Below are positions 10,482 through 19,052 of a DNA stretch of 64,000 bases, in pieces. Within the stretch, counting starts at the first letter, position 1, and every line of letters begins with the position of its first letter. The notes under the pieces were generated by a model, which did not search any database, was not told where the DNA came from, and saw nothing but the letters and a program-made list of their open reading frames with translations. Both the position numbers and the translations under genes were made by a program. The stretch comes from Candidula unifasciata. Its lineage: Eukaryota; Mollusca; Gastropoda; Stylommatophora; Geomitridae. The stretch is from positions 299,501-363,500 of the forward strand of contig CAJHNH020007667.1 in NCBI GenBank assembly GCA_905116865.2, in the 5' to 3' direction.

Positions 10482-11221
10482 GTTAGCTGGAAAGCCGCCG
10501 ATCGCTTAGTGGGAGTTCTCTCCCTTGGTTGCATTGCAAATACGGACCGTATAGAGGGGACGAAACAAATGACATACTTACCTATCATCACACGGTTGTG
10601 TGTACAGTTGCGTAATCATCATATGGTTGCGTAGGGTGTAGGTATTGGGTTAGGGTTAGGGATAGGGTTAGCGGCGTTAGGGGTAGGGTTAGGGGTAAGG
10701 TTAGATGTTAGGGGTAGGGTTAGATGTGAAAATTTTGACGTAGGAGTTCCAAATACTGGCCGACAATGTGATGCTTGTGGGAGTGGCGCCACTAAAATTC
10801 TCCTAAATATGACGGCAATAGCGCGGGTCTGGTGCCCAAGTGATGGCGAATTGTCCGTTTGAGTAGCATTCACAATCCTTCAATTGTTTGGGTGTGTACG
10901 TCACTGTGCGCGATTATTTGGAACTCCTGCATCAAAATTGTCGCATCTAAACAGATCTGCAGGAGTCACATCCGTGGCAACTAATACCACTTTTATATAA
11001 GGATATATTTACTTAAAAAAAAAACCCAGATTTCCTCGAAGCGTCAAATAAACACCCAGATCTGAGGGAAACACCCAAGCATTGGCAGCCCTGTTGTCGA
11101 CCTCACTGTCTTTTTTTATTTGTGACTTTTCCGCTCCATGTTTGCACTGCAACCAAGGGAGAGAACTCCCACTAAGCGATCGGCGACTTTCCAGCTAACG
11201 ATCTGTATTTAAAGGAGAGCC
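10482..11221. mobile_element. TIR element A with TTAGGG-like array
   Basis: Long inverted repeats of about 65 bases: the left arm starts GTTAGCTGGAAAGCCGCCGA and includes GGGAGTTCTCTCCCTTGG; the right arm (about 11138-11200) is its complement. Exact 8-bp direct repeats CAAAAATC flank it at 10474-10481 and 11222-11229. The right arm runs some 20 bases further (to GGCTCTCC in complement) than the left, so the left tip looks lost. Inside, 10628-10725 is a run of variant TTAGGG units. No transposase is readable. The 8-bp duplication suggests a hAT-like mobiliser. In TTC8 intron 1. Confidence 0.8.
10628..10725 (+). repeat. Telomere-like (TTAGGG) degenerate array
   Basis: Repeated GTTAGGG, GATAGGG and TTAGGGGTAGGG units, irregular rather than perfect hexamers. 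The array is internal to TIR element A, close to its left arm, and is not a chromosome end. Confidence 0.85.
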
Positions 11222-11277
11222 CAAAAATCTGTATTCACTGGTCATTGGTACTTATATCTATTGGAACAAAGCTGATG

Positions 11278-11734
11278 GGCTCTCCTTCAAACTACGGCCG
11301 GTTAGTCGGAGTTCAGTCCCTTGGCTGCAGTGCAATTATGGAGTGGAAAAGAGGGAACGAAACAAATGACATAATTACTGTGTGTTGGCGATAGACAGCG
11401 TGCAGTGCCCTGCTGTCATCATACGGCTAGGGTTTGGGTTAGGGTTACAGTTAGGGTTTGGTTTAGGGTTAGGGGTATGGTTTGGGCTAGGGTTAGGGTT
11501 TGGGATAGGGTTGGGGTAACAGATCCACAGGTGTCACATCTACGGCCACTAAGTCTTGCATTGCAAGAACGCGGTCGTTAATGTGAGTCGCAGCGCGTGG
11601 TCTAGCTCTAGCAGCCATGTCGGCGGCATTTTGTTTTGTGATTCGTGCCTTCTCCATTCCGTAATTGCACTGTAGCCAGGGGACTGAACTCAGACTAACC
11701 GGCCGTCTAACCGGCCATAGTTTAAAGGAGAACC
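11278..11734. mobile_element. TIR element B, relative of A, with TTAGGG-like array
   Basis: Inverted ends GGCTCTCCTTCAAACTACGG (left) and the complement of GGTTCTCCTTTAAACTATGG (right) extend for about 70 bases through GGAGTTCAGTCCCTTGGCTG. Flanks AGCTGATG (11270-11277) and ATTTGATG (11735-11742) match at 6 of 8 positions. It shares with element A the tip GGCTCTCC, the phrase GGAACGAAACAAATGACAT, and a TTAGGG-like array at 11425-11515. It lies 56 bases after element A. Confidence 0.82.
11425..11515 (+). repeat. Telomere-like (TTAGGG) degenerate array in element B
   Basis: Irregular TTAGGG, TTTGGG and TTAGGGG units inside TIR element B, at a position equivalent to the array in element A. Confidence 0.85.
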
Positions 11735-11831
11735 ATTTGATGTATAGACTCTCCGGCTATCCTATAATAAATTCAAGTGTTCAGTGATGTCAGTTGTGAT
11801 AATAAAACCTTACCTGATATTAGTCGGTGAA

Positions 11832-12104
11832 GTGTACAAGACTGACACTTGAACTTCACATCTATGGACAGTGTACAAGACTGACACTTGAACTTCACAT
11901 CTATGGACAGTGTACAAGACTGACACTTGTTCTTCACATCTATGGACAGTGTACAAGACTGACACTTGTTCTTCACATCTATGGACAGTGTACAAGACTG
12001 ACACTTGAACTTCACATCTATGGACAGTGTACAAGACTGACACTTGAACTTCACATCTATGGACAGTGTACAAGACTGACACTTGAACTTCACATCTATG
12101 GACA
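11832..12104 (+). repeat. 39-bp minisatellite, 7 copies
   Basis: Seven head-to-tail 39-base units, each starting GTGTACAAGACTGACACTTG, from 11832 in steps of 39. Units 3 and 4 share a small variant (TTGTTC for TTGAAC), showing they arose by a later duplication. Because 39 is a multiple of 3, three frames stay open and give artefactual 100-residue repeat proteins. In TTC8 intron 1. Confidence 0.97.
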
Positions 12105-12263
12105 GACATTGTTATCTTTTCAATGGTTATGCATATGTCTGTGAGAGAGGGAGTGTGCGTCAGAGAGTGAGTGCATATGAGAGAGTCAGAATGTGTGATT
12201 AATCTATGTATGTGTGTGAGTGAATTAGTATGTGAAGGAGAGTAATTGTATGTAAGAAATTGA

Positions 12264-12548
12264 GGCTATCCTCCGACAAACGATCGGCAAAGATGGCGGC
12301 AGCAAAATATCCAGCTGAGTCGCGGTCACGGGTAAATTGCGTGCTTCCGGCTACTTAATTTGCGGTCTTCCGGCGTGAGCGGCGTGGGGGCCAGGTTGCG
12401 GTAAGCCATTGTCGCCTGAAAAGCGCACAGGAAGTAGCCGAAAGCGCGCAATTGACCCGTAAGCCCATGTGCGCATGGACCCGTGACCGGGGCTCGGCTA
12501 GATATTTTGCCGCCGCCATCTTTGCCGACCGTTTGTCGGAGGATAGCC
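12264..12548. mobile_element. Foldback MITE (TIR GGCTATCCTCCGA), family C copy 1
   Basis: A 285-base element with arms of about 70 bases: the left starts GGCTATCCTCCGACAAACGA, the right end is its complement (TCGGAGGATAGCC). A perfect 8-bp target duplication GAAATTGA lies at 12256-12263 and 12549-12556. The right arm carries a 25-base insertion relative to the left. It is GC-rich compared with its surroundings, and no protein is readable. 8-bp duplications fit a hAT- or P-type mobiliser. A second member is at 37372-37634. Confidence 0.88.
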
Positions 12549-12629
12549 GAAATTGATTATGTGTGTGAGTAATTTAGTTTGTGTGTGAGAGATAGAGCAA
12601 ATGTGTGAGAAAGAAAGTATTTGAAAATG

Positions 12630-13390
12630 ATAAGGAGTAAGTGAGTAGAGGAGCTAGTGAGTGTGTGTGCATGAATGTATAAGAATCTGGTTACATTTAA
12701 GTATGCAGTTATACAAGGGAAAGTCAGTAAGTATGTCACAAATAGTTTTGGGATGGCAGGAAAATGTAGTTGGTGGTTTCTAAAGGTTTCTTTAGGTGAC
12801 AGCAACATTGAATGTTTCAGTTCTTTAGGTGGTGCTTGGTGTTACATAAAATACACAACACAGAAATAAAATGGCGACTGTACTTATGGAGTGTACCCTC
12901 AAAGAACAACATGCTGTTGTGGGTTTTTTTTTGGCGCGAGGGGGGGGGGGGTAAAGGGCTGCCTGCAAAGGACATTTGTCATTTAAGGCTTATTGTTTAT
13001 GGTGACAAATATTTATCCTGTAAAGCAGTGCATAACTGGGTAAAAATATTTTCTCAAGGGCCCACCTTGGTGGAAGAATGTGAAGTGAAAATGTGGTTAA
13101 GAAAACAGAGCATGCAGTTCTATGCAGCAGGTTTGTGAGGAATAATAAAACAATGGACAAGGGCATCAATATTAGTGGACATTATGTTAAAAAATAAAGT
13201 GACAGTGTGTGTGTAAAAATAAACAGTTTTCAAGTTGTTATCATCTTTAGTTTTTTTCTTTTCTTTAAACAGCCATTTGTGACTTACTTATTGACCTCTC
13301 CTCTTTATAAGGAGTTAGTGAGTAAAGGAGATAGTGAGTGTATGTGTGCACGAATGTGTAAGAATCTGGTTACGTGTGAGTACACAATTA
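12630..13390. repeat. Diverged direct duplication before TTC8 exon 2
   Basis: About 85 bases at 12630-12715 (ATAAGGAGTAAGTGAGTAGA ... AAGAATCTGGTTAC) recur at 13303-13390 with roughly one difference in five. A segment related to 12717-12750 also appears inverted near 13272-13300. Between them lies a G-homopolymer (about 12939-12951). The 83-108 residue frames here have no known domain. Confidence 0.6.
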
Positions 13391-13427
13391 TATCACATTT
13401 CTGTTTGGATGCATTACTTTTACTCAG

Positions 13428-13609
13428 GCTGCCTGGCTGTTAAAGACGCGAGCATTAACAAGTCAAGTCTACGTGGATGAGGTGGAAGTAGATGAGGAGG
13501 GTATTGCAGAGCTGCTATTAGATGACAATGTTATTGCAAATGTTGCTCGACCAGGAACTTCCTTACGGAAACCAGATACAACACATGAAGGACCTAGTCA
13601 AGCTGTTAG
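13428..13609 (+). CDS. TTC8: TTC8/BBS8 exon 2
   Basis: Residues 35-95, starting AAWLLKTRALTSQVYVDEVE and containing EEGIAELLLDDN, ARPGTSL and GPSQAV, all in the order of family members. Acceptor TTTACTCAG at 13419-13427; donor GTAGGC after 13609. It splits the Arg codon (AG|G), which exon 3 completes. Confidence 0.93.
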
Positions 13610-13854
13610 GTAGGCTTAATTTCATAATTTAGTTTAGTAGATGTGGTTGATAACTTAAGAGGTTCTTTAAGCTTAATTCCATAGATCCAGTAATGGAGTT
13701 AGGTTCACTTACATTCATGAACACAGTCAGTTAGTTAGACCTGAATGTCACCCCAGAATTTATATTTAAAATATCCTATGAACCCTTGATTCCAGGTGAT
13801 TCTGGGCAGACTGATATTTTAACTCAAAAGCTGAATCAAATGGTGTAAATTCCC

Positions 13855-14060
13855 CGTGTGGCCTCCAGAGACCCATTTGGGTTTGGGGGGCAGGCGGAAG
13901 AATAGACCTATCCCCCCCCCCACCCCCCAAACAAAAATGTTGTAAATGATGACTAATTTAGGATGTTTCCTTTGAAGCTGAAGTGAATATGCCTGAAAGG
14001 CAAGAAACCAGTAGTCTGCATACTAGGCAAGAGTAGCAAAGAAAAGAGACATTTTTATGG
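13855..14060 (+). mobile_element. (GAA)n-type SINE fragment, plus strand
   Basis: Head with ACCCATTTGGGTTTGGGGGG, AATAGACCTATC and a C-homopolymer (about 13913-13926), then TTTCCTTTGAAGCTGAAG and GCCTGAAAGGCAAGAAACCA. The order matches the 63520-63807 SINE read on its own strand. Truncated at the 3' end. Confidence 0.6.
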
Positions 14061-14459
14061 GGTGAGTTTAAACTCTTGAGCAACAAATATAAGCAACACC
14101 GTCTTCACAAAAATAGCAGTCAATGAAAAGAATAGGAGAGAAATGATTGTTGGCAGGTGCTGCAGACACCTGAAGAAAGTCTATTCCTGCCTTTTTTCTC
14201 CCAGATGAGCATAAGCTCTCAACCAGCTCTCTCAGTTTGTCTTTCATTTCTTATATTTTGGGTTCCTTCTATGTCTTCCTCATATTTTTGTTTATTGCCC
14301 TCTCCAGTTCTTTTCCCAAAGTGTTTTTTTTAATCTTCCCCTTTCTTTTGTCTTGTGGATTCCAGAGCAAAGAATTGTTAATTTTGTTTTAACAGGTTTT
14401 CTCAGCTTTTGTCCTTTTTTCCTTACCTCGTTTCACTTCATATGTCGATGTAAATTCTG

Positions 14460-15440
14460 GAGTATTCACCTTAGTTAGTCGACTGATTATCCTTATTGTA
14501 CACTGAACCATTTCATAAGTGCTCGGATCCCTTCTTCAGCAAATCCTGCAGCCTGTAGGGGCTCATGACACCAGTTCTGTGTTGGTTTCTTATTTTTCTT
14601 TGGCTTCCCGCATAGTGCTCTTGTTTAGCCACACCCCTTTTCACATGTTGTTCTTACAGTCTGGTCATGGTTGCAGATTCACAGTCACTTGGTTCTGGCA
14701 GTCGTCTTACTTCTCGTAGAGCATTCAGAATATTAGCAGGATCCATGGCTCTTCCACCCTCCACAGTAGCTTTACCTGCAAGTCTTACAGCTTGCTCATT
14801 TCCTTTCATGCCTGTGTGCCTTGGCACAAAAATGAAACTGATATGTATCAGCCAGCCCCGTCCACTTTAGAAACTCCAACCACTGTTTTCTGACCCAGCC
14901 TATCTCAGTTGTCCTCAGCATACTCATTGAGTCACTGAGGTAACATGTGAGGGAAAAAGTCAGTGTCTGCAGCCGTGTTATTGCTTCGGTCTCTGCCATG
15001 ACCTCCATAGTCAGACTACTTGTGGTCAAGGCAACAGCACCAGAATCTTGCTTCACAATTCTTAACTCCAACATGAGCCGTAAAAGCCCAAGAGCTTCTC
15101 ACATGGCAAATTACAGACCCATCTGTTTAAATGACAGCATCCTTTCCTCACCTCTTGATTCACTGGAATTTGATTATTTCTATCCTGAAGCTCAGCATTG
15201 ATGATTCTGTCACACCATTTAATTTCATCTCTTCTGGACAGGCACCAACTAATGAATGTTTGTGGTTTATAAGTAATTGTTTTAGTTGTTCTCCATGTTT
15301 CCACTCTTTGCAACAGTATTTACCTGCATTCCTACCTAATAATGATTCCACATCTTGACATGATTTTTTATTCAGAATAATCAGGATACCATTTTCTTGA
15401 TTTATTTTCATCATCTTTGTCTGTCCTCTGTACATGTTTA
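14460..15440 (-). mobile_element. RNase H-bearing LINE fragment
   Basis: On the minus strand, the end of an RT region (about 15435-15160) leads into an RNase H domain at 15074-14796 (ALTTSSLTMEVMAETEA, LSDSMSML, RKQWLEFLK). The 3' tail wording at 14460-14660 is shared with 16440-16720 and 51945-52260. The catalytic DEDD set is incomplete and several frames are broken. In TTC8 intron 2. Confidence 0.78.
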
Positions 15441-15798
15441 AGATCTAATTGTTGTGGTGAGTCTTTAATTTGTTCTGTCAGAGAAAATGGAATTCCATTT
15501 ATGGTTGTATGTATTATCTTCATAATCAATTCTATATCAATATGAATAGTTCATTGTTCATTAAAAGATCATCTTCATCGCGTATCAAACATAACCACAG
15601 GTGCTCTGATCTCCTCCTAAGTGTGTCTCCAAGCATTTGTCAGCACTCACTGGGTGATGTCAACATCATGCTGGTCATCTTTACCTTCCAGGACATTAGC
15701 TGCTACCCATTGTGGTCTGGGTTGAGCTGGGAGCCAAGGATAGTTTTTAAAAAAAAATCTGCCTCATTGAAGATTTCTTCTTCTTTATGTTCATCTGG

Positions 15799-16210
15799 GC
15801 TGGCAGATGAGTGTCTAGTCACACACTTCAGTGGTTTCCACACAAATATAAGATTCTGTTGTAACTCTGGCACAAAGTTCTGGTTATTCTTCTACTTCTG
15901 GTCTTTGAGTTTTATTTGATAACTTGAGTGTTGTATTCACATCATTTTTTACAGATCTTGTTTATTTGTATGCAGACTGTTGGTTCCTTGCCTCTCCAGC
16001 AGAGGCAGTCGACTTTGAAGGAAACCCCAAATTAGTCTACTCTTACGACATGCTGTTGGGGAGGCAGTGGATCAGTTCTTTTTTAGGGCCCTGGAACCCA
16101 CACAGGGACAATGAGGATTTATACACTAGACCGTCAGGCTGGCAGATAAATGTCTTAGTCACACACTGCAGTGGCTCCCACACAAATATACACAAATATA
16201 AGATTCTGTT
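15799..16210. repeat. 60-70 bp direct duplication flanking a SINE
   Basis: 15799-15860 (GCTGGCAGATGAGTGTCTAG ... AAGATTCTGTT) and 16138-16210 (GCTGGCAGATAAATGTCTTA ... AAGATTCTGTT) are direct repeats on either side of the SINE at 15865-16125. The right copy has a 10-base internal duplication (CACAAATATA). The right copy runs up to the TTC8 exon 3 acceptor; the left copy has no acceptor. Confidence 0.75.
15865..16125 (-). mobile_element. (GAA)n-type SINE, minus strand
   Basis: Matches 63520-63807 part by part: AAAGTTCTGGTT, TTGAGTGTTG, ACAGATCTTG, GCAGACTGTTGGTTCCTTGC, TTGGGGAGGCAGTGGATC, GGAACCCACACAGGG. The GAA tail is weak. It sits 100 bases before TTC8 exon 3. Confidence 0.7.
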
Positions 16211-16223
16211 TGAACTGTTACAG

Positions 16224-16383
16224 GCCAACAAGTCAAGGGGGTCGACCTCTTTCTGGATTTGTTCGTCCAGGCACTCAGTCTGGACGCCCAGGAACAGTGG
16301 AGCAGGCATTGCGTACACCACGCACTGCCCATACGGCTCGACCGGTCACTAGTGCATCAGGAAGATTTGTTCGACTTGGAACA
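16224..16383 (+). CDS. TTC8: TTC8/BBS8 exon 3
   Basis: Completes Arg 95 and encodes residues 96-148: PTSQGGRPLSGFVRPGTQSG through EQALRTPRTAHTARPVTS to GRFVRLGT. This low-complexity Pro/Thr/Arg segment is a conserved hallmark of TTC8. Acceptor CTGTTACAG; donor GTAATA after 16383, phase 0. Confidence 0.94.
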
Positions 16384-16439
16384 GTAATATGTTTTTAATG
16401 TTTCTGTCACTTCCTATTAATCTTACTGTTAGTTAATTA

Positions 16440-16720
16440 GTTGATGTTAGTTAATTAATCGAAAGGTTATCCTCATTGCACATTGGACAAGTCCAAAAGC
16501 ACTTGGATCCCATCTTAAGTACATCTCCTAGCATGCAGCGACTGATAACACCAGTTCTGTGTTGGTTTACTATTCTTCTTTGGCTACCTGTATAGTGTTC
16601 ATATTTGGCGACATCTCTTTTGACCTGAAGTTCTTGTAGTCTTTTGAGTTTTAGTGTTGCCTTGTTTTGGAAGTGTGGATGGCAAATAAACAGAGAATTC
16701 CAGAGTATCATAATTCCACT
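16440..16720 (-). mobile_element. RNase H LINE 3' end
   Basis: Shares TTATCCTCATTGCACATTGG, GATAACACCAGTTCTGTG and TTCTTTGGCTACCTGTATAG with 14460-14660 and 51945-52260: the 3' untranslated end of one LINE family on the minus strand. The frame at 16451-16711 is the decayed C-terminus. Confidence 0.65.
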
Positions 16721-16919
16721 CCACTTAAAAATCTGTTTTTGTGGATTTTGAACTGTGGTATGAGAGGTACACTGGAAGAAATTAGGACCTTACCACTTAA
16801 CATTCCCAAAGATAGCATTGGTATTCTGTGACCAACCTTCATTGTAGAGACGGCACATCATTTTTTGAAATTTAATAAATCCCTACTGATATCTTGCTAT
16901 CGAATGACATGCTATCTGT

Positions 16920-17170
16920 GTGGGTTCTAGGGAATGTGGGGGGGGGGGGGGGGGTGTCTGACCCCAGGGGAGGTGATGTGATAATCTGTACAGGTGGCTC
17001 TGTGTTAAGAGGCAGACGGTGCTCACAGAGGTTCTTAGGAAAAATGAATGGACGTTGCTTAGTGCAACAAATCCTGGCATATGACTAGTTTGAGAATTCA
17101 GGTGGAGGCGGCTTTCTGAAAGTAGATGTGTTGTGCTGAAAGCTGGAGATATCACAGTTTAAACCGCAAC
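16920..17170. other. G-homopolymer and (GAA)n-SINE remnant
   Basis: A run of about 17 G near 16939 is followed by sequence weakly like the SINE body on the plus strand. I do not see a gene. Confidence 0.35.
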
Positions 17171-17317
17171 ACAACATACCATCTGCTCTTCAAGAGGTAA
17201 ACGCAGAAGGAGAAAAAGAATTTAATGACATGACGTCATAATCAGTGGTCTCACAATGACAACAACCATGATATAGAAGTGGTCTTCACACTTGCCTGTC
17301 TTCTCAATGGTCTAAGG

Positions 17318-17514
17318 CAGTGGTTCTCAACCTTCCTAATACTGCGAGCCTTTAGTACAGTTCCTCATGTTGTGGTGACCCCCAGCCATAAAAATATTTT
17401 TGTTGCTGCTTCATAACTTCAGTGAATGTGTGTTTTCCTAAAGTCTTAGGCGACCCCAGTGAAAGGGTCGTTCGACCCCCAGAAGGGTCGTGACACATAT
17501 GTTGAGAACCATTG
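17318..17514. mobile_element. SPIN-like hAT miniature element
   Basis: 197 bases with terminal inverted repeats CAGTGGTTCTCAACC (left) and GTTGAGAACCATTG (right). Inside are the words GTTCCTCATGTTGTGGTGAC, TCTTAGGCGACCCC, GAAAGGGTCGTTCGACCCCC and AGGGTCGTGACAC. From memory these are the hallmarks of the SPIN (Space Invaders) hAT family, read in complement. Flanking 8-mers GTCTAAGG and TGAAAGGG do not match well, so the target duplication is eroded or misplaced. No transposase. In TTC8 intron 3. Confidence 0.8.
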
Positions 17515-17714
17515 TGAAAGGGGTTTGACCGGTTTAATTGTGTTAAAAACTGACCAAGACTCCAAATTTCCTCTGCTTCTTCTTCTCTTCATCTAGTTTC
17601 TCATGGTGGAGTTTCAGATAATTTTAAGCTTTCTCTTTTAAAAAAGTTTATTTTTTTAAAGATTTTTACGGAGCAAGAAGGTTTAGGACGAACACAGTAG
17701 AACACTCATATTTG

Positions 17715-17830
17715 TATAGACTGATTGCCACTTGATAGGGGATCTTGTCAACATGATGCCAGCTGCCTTTACTTACCAGTTCATTTCCAAGTACAAATTT
17801 TCAAACCTGGGCAGACTTGGGATCCAAAGT
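17715..17830 (+). repeat. Unclassified repeat shared with 23400-23570
   Basis: Shares the string of motifs CACTTGATAGGGGATCTTG / CACTTGATGGGTGAGG, CATGATGCCAGCTGC / CATCATGACAGCTGC and CATTTACTTCC with 23455-23545. The class is unknown and there is no coding signal. The 96- and 71-residue frames here are not genes. Confidence 0.4.
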
Positions 17831-17984
17831 CAGTATTTGTCTTCAAACCTTTTTATAGTCCAGATTTTTTTTTTTTACTGGTTGAATGTTCCAGCGGAAT
17901 GTCGTGGTTTTTTTCCATTTGGACTTATGCTTTGTGTCAGGGCCTGAGTTTTGTGTATTTATCTGTTTTCCTAGCTCATTTTTG

Positions 17985-18130
17985 TGCAGGTGGTTGTTCC
18001 TTGCCGCAGGAGTAGGTGCACTCTGATTTCAAAGGAAGTCCCCAATTAGTCGACTCGACGTGCCTGTTGGGTAGGTAGTGGGTCTATTCTTATTTTCCCC
18101 ACAATGGGGCCCTGAAACCCACTTGTGAAT
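17985..18130 (-). mobile_element. (GAA)n-type SINE fragment, minus strand
   Basis: TTGTTCCTTGCCGC, GTGCACTCTGATTTCAAAGG, CCCCAATTAGTCGACTC, AGTGGGTCT and CCCACAATGGGGCC follow the order of 63655-63800. The tail part is missing. Confidence 0.65.
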
Positions 18131-18439
18131 CCAGAGTTATTCAACAGGGTAGATCACTTGCCAATTGTATTTTATTAATGATCTTTCTATGCTGGGCCTG
18201 GGGCCTCAGGCCCATGACAATTCCCATTTTCCAAAATGTTGGCCTCTGAGTAAATTTAATTGAATGGCTCTGTTATAGTCCATGCATTGTGGCATTCTGT
18301 GTTGTGTCATTTCAGTCCATTCTGACATAGATGATCTTTTAAGCTATGATGCCATACTGTCACAGCATCTTCTCTCTTTACCTCCTACCCCCTACCAAAC
18401 TTTCCGACCAACATGATGTACTCATTTTTCTCTATGGTT

Positions 18440-18525
18440 GGAAAAAATAATCCACTGCCATGGGTTGAATCCAAATCACGTCTTAACAGGTAAGCACATT
18501 AACCACTACGCCACTCTGGCTGTAA
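18440..18525 (-). mobile_element. tRNA-like SINE head
   Basis: On the minus strand: an A-box-like GAGTGGCGTAGTGG, then a B-box-like GGATTCAACCC 45 bases on. It is a tRNA-derived SINE head with no full cloverleaf, so not a functional tRNA gene. Confidence 0.5.
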
Positions 18526-18623
18526 TTAGGTAGCCTGCTGCAAAACAGTGAACTTATATATGAGTTTGCTTCAAAAAGTTCTCAGAATAGTCGACTCATG
18601 TTTGAAAAAGTAATTATGGCATA

Positions 18624-18850
18624 GAAGTTACTTTCGTGTCCTTTACAGGACGGTGCAGAACCAACCACAGCATATTTTGGCTGTTGTGGTTTTTCTAGTA
18701 TGTTCAGTAAGTTTGCCATTGATTTCTGAAAAGTCAGCTTTCGGGACCACTGTCGAAACCAACGCAAGAGAAACTGTCCGCAGCTGGGATTGAACCCGGC
18801 ACCCCGGCATTATGAATTGCATTCACAATGCCCAAGCCACAGACGCCGAC
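18624..18850 (-). mobile_element. tRNA-derived SINE, family 4
   Basis: Perfect 12-bp target duplication AATTATGGCATA at 18612-18623 and 18851-18862. On the minus strand the head has GGGTTCAATCCC (B box), followed by GCGGACAGTTTCTC, GGTTTCGACAGTGG and a body ending near CGTCCTGTAAAGGAC. A second copy is at 57060-57315. In TTC8 intron 3. Confidence 0.85.
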
Positions 18851-19052
18851 AATTATGGCATACAGATTATAATTTTATGTTGATAGTGACCATGATGAAA
18901 AGAGATGTGACCCTTACATTGGTTCTTGAACAAAAGTTACAGAAGTTTGTTTTGTCTTGTGGATGTAGCACAGTTAGAGTTGAAAATGTCCTTGGTTGAG
19001 AAACACACATTTTGTCACCTGAGACAGTAAGTGCTAAAAAAAAAGGAAATTT

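Noticed and set aside
10628..11515. Chromosome end (telomere)
   Set aside because: TTAGGG-like arrays are irregular, short, and enclosed in two TIR elements with coding exons on both sides.
11773..12144. Cys-rich repeat proteins of about 100 residues on both strands
   Set aside because: Translation of a 39-bp minisatellite (a multiple of 3) in several frames.
17725..18015. 96-residue frame with hydrophobic stretches
   Set aside because: No splice signals, no family motif, and it overlaps a repeat shared with 23.4 kb and a SINE fragment.
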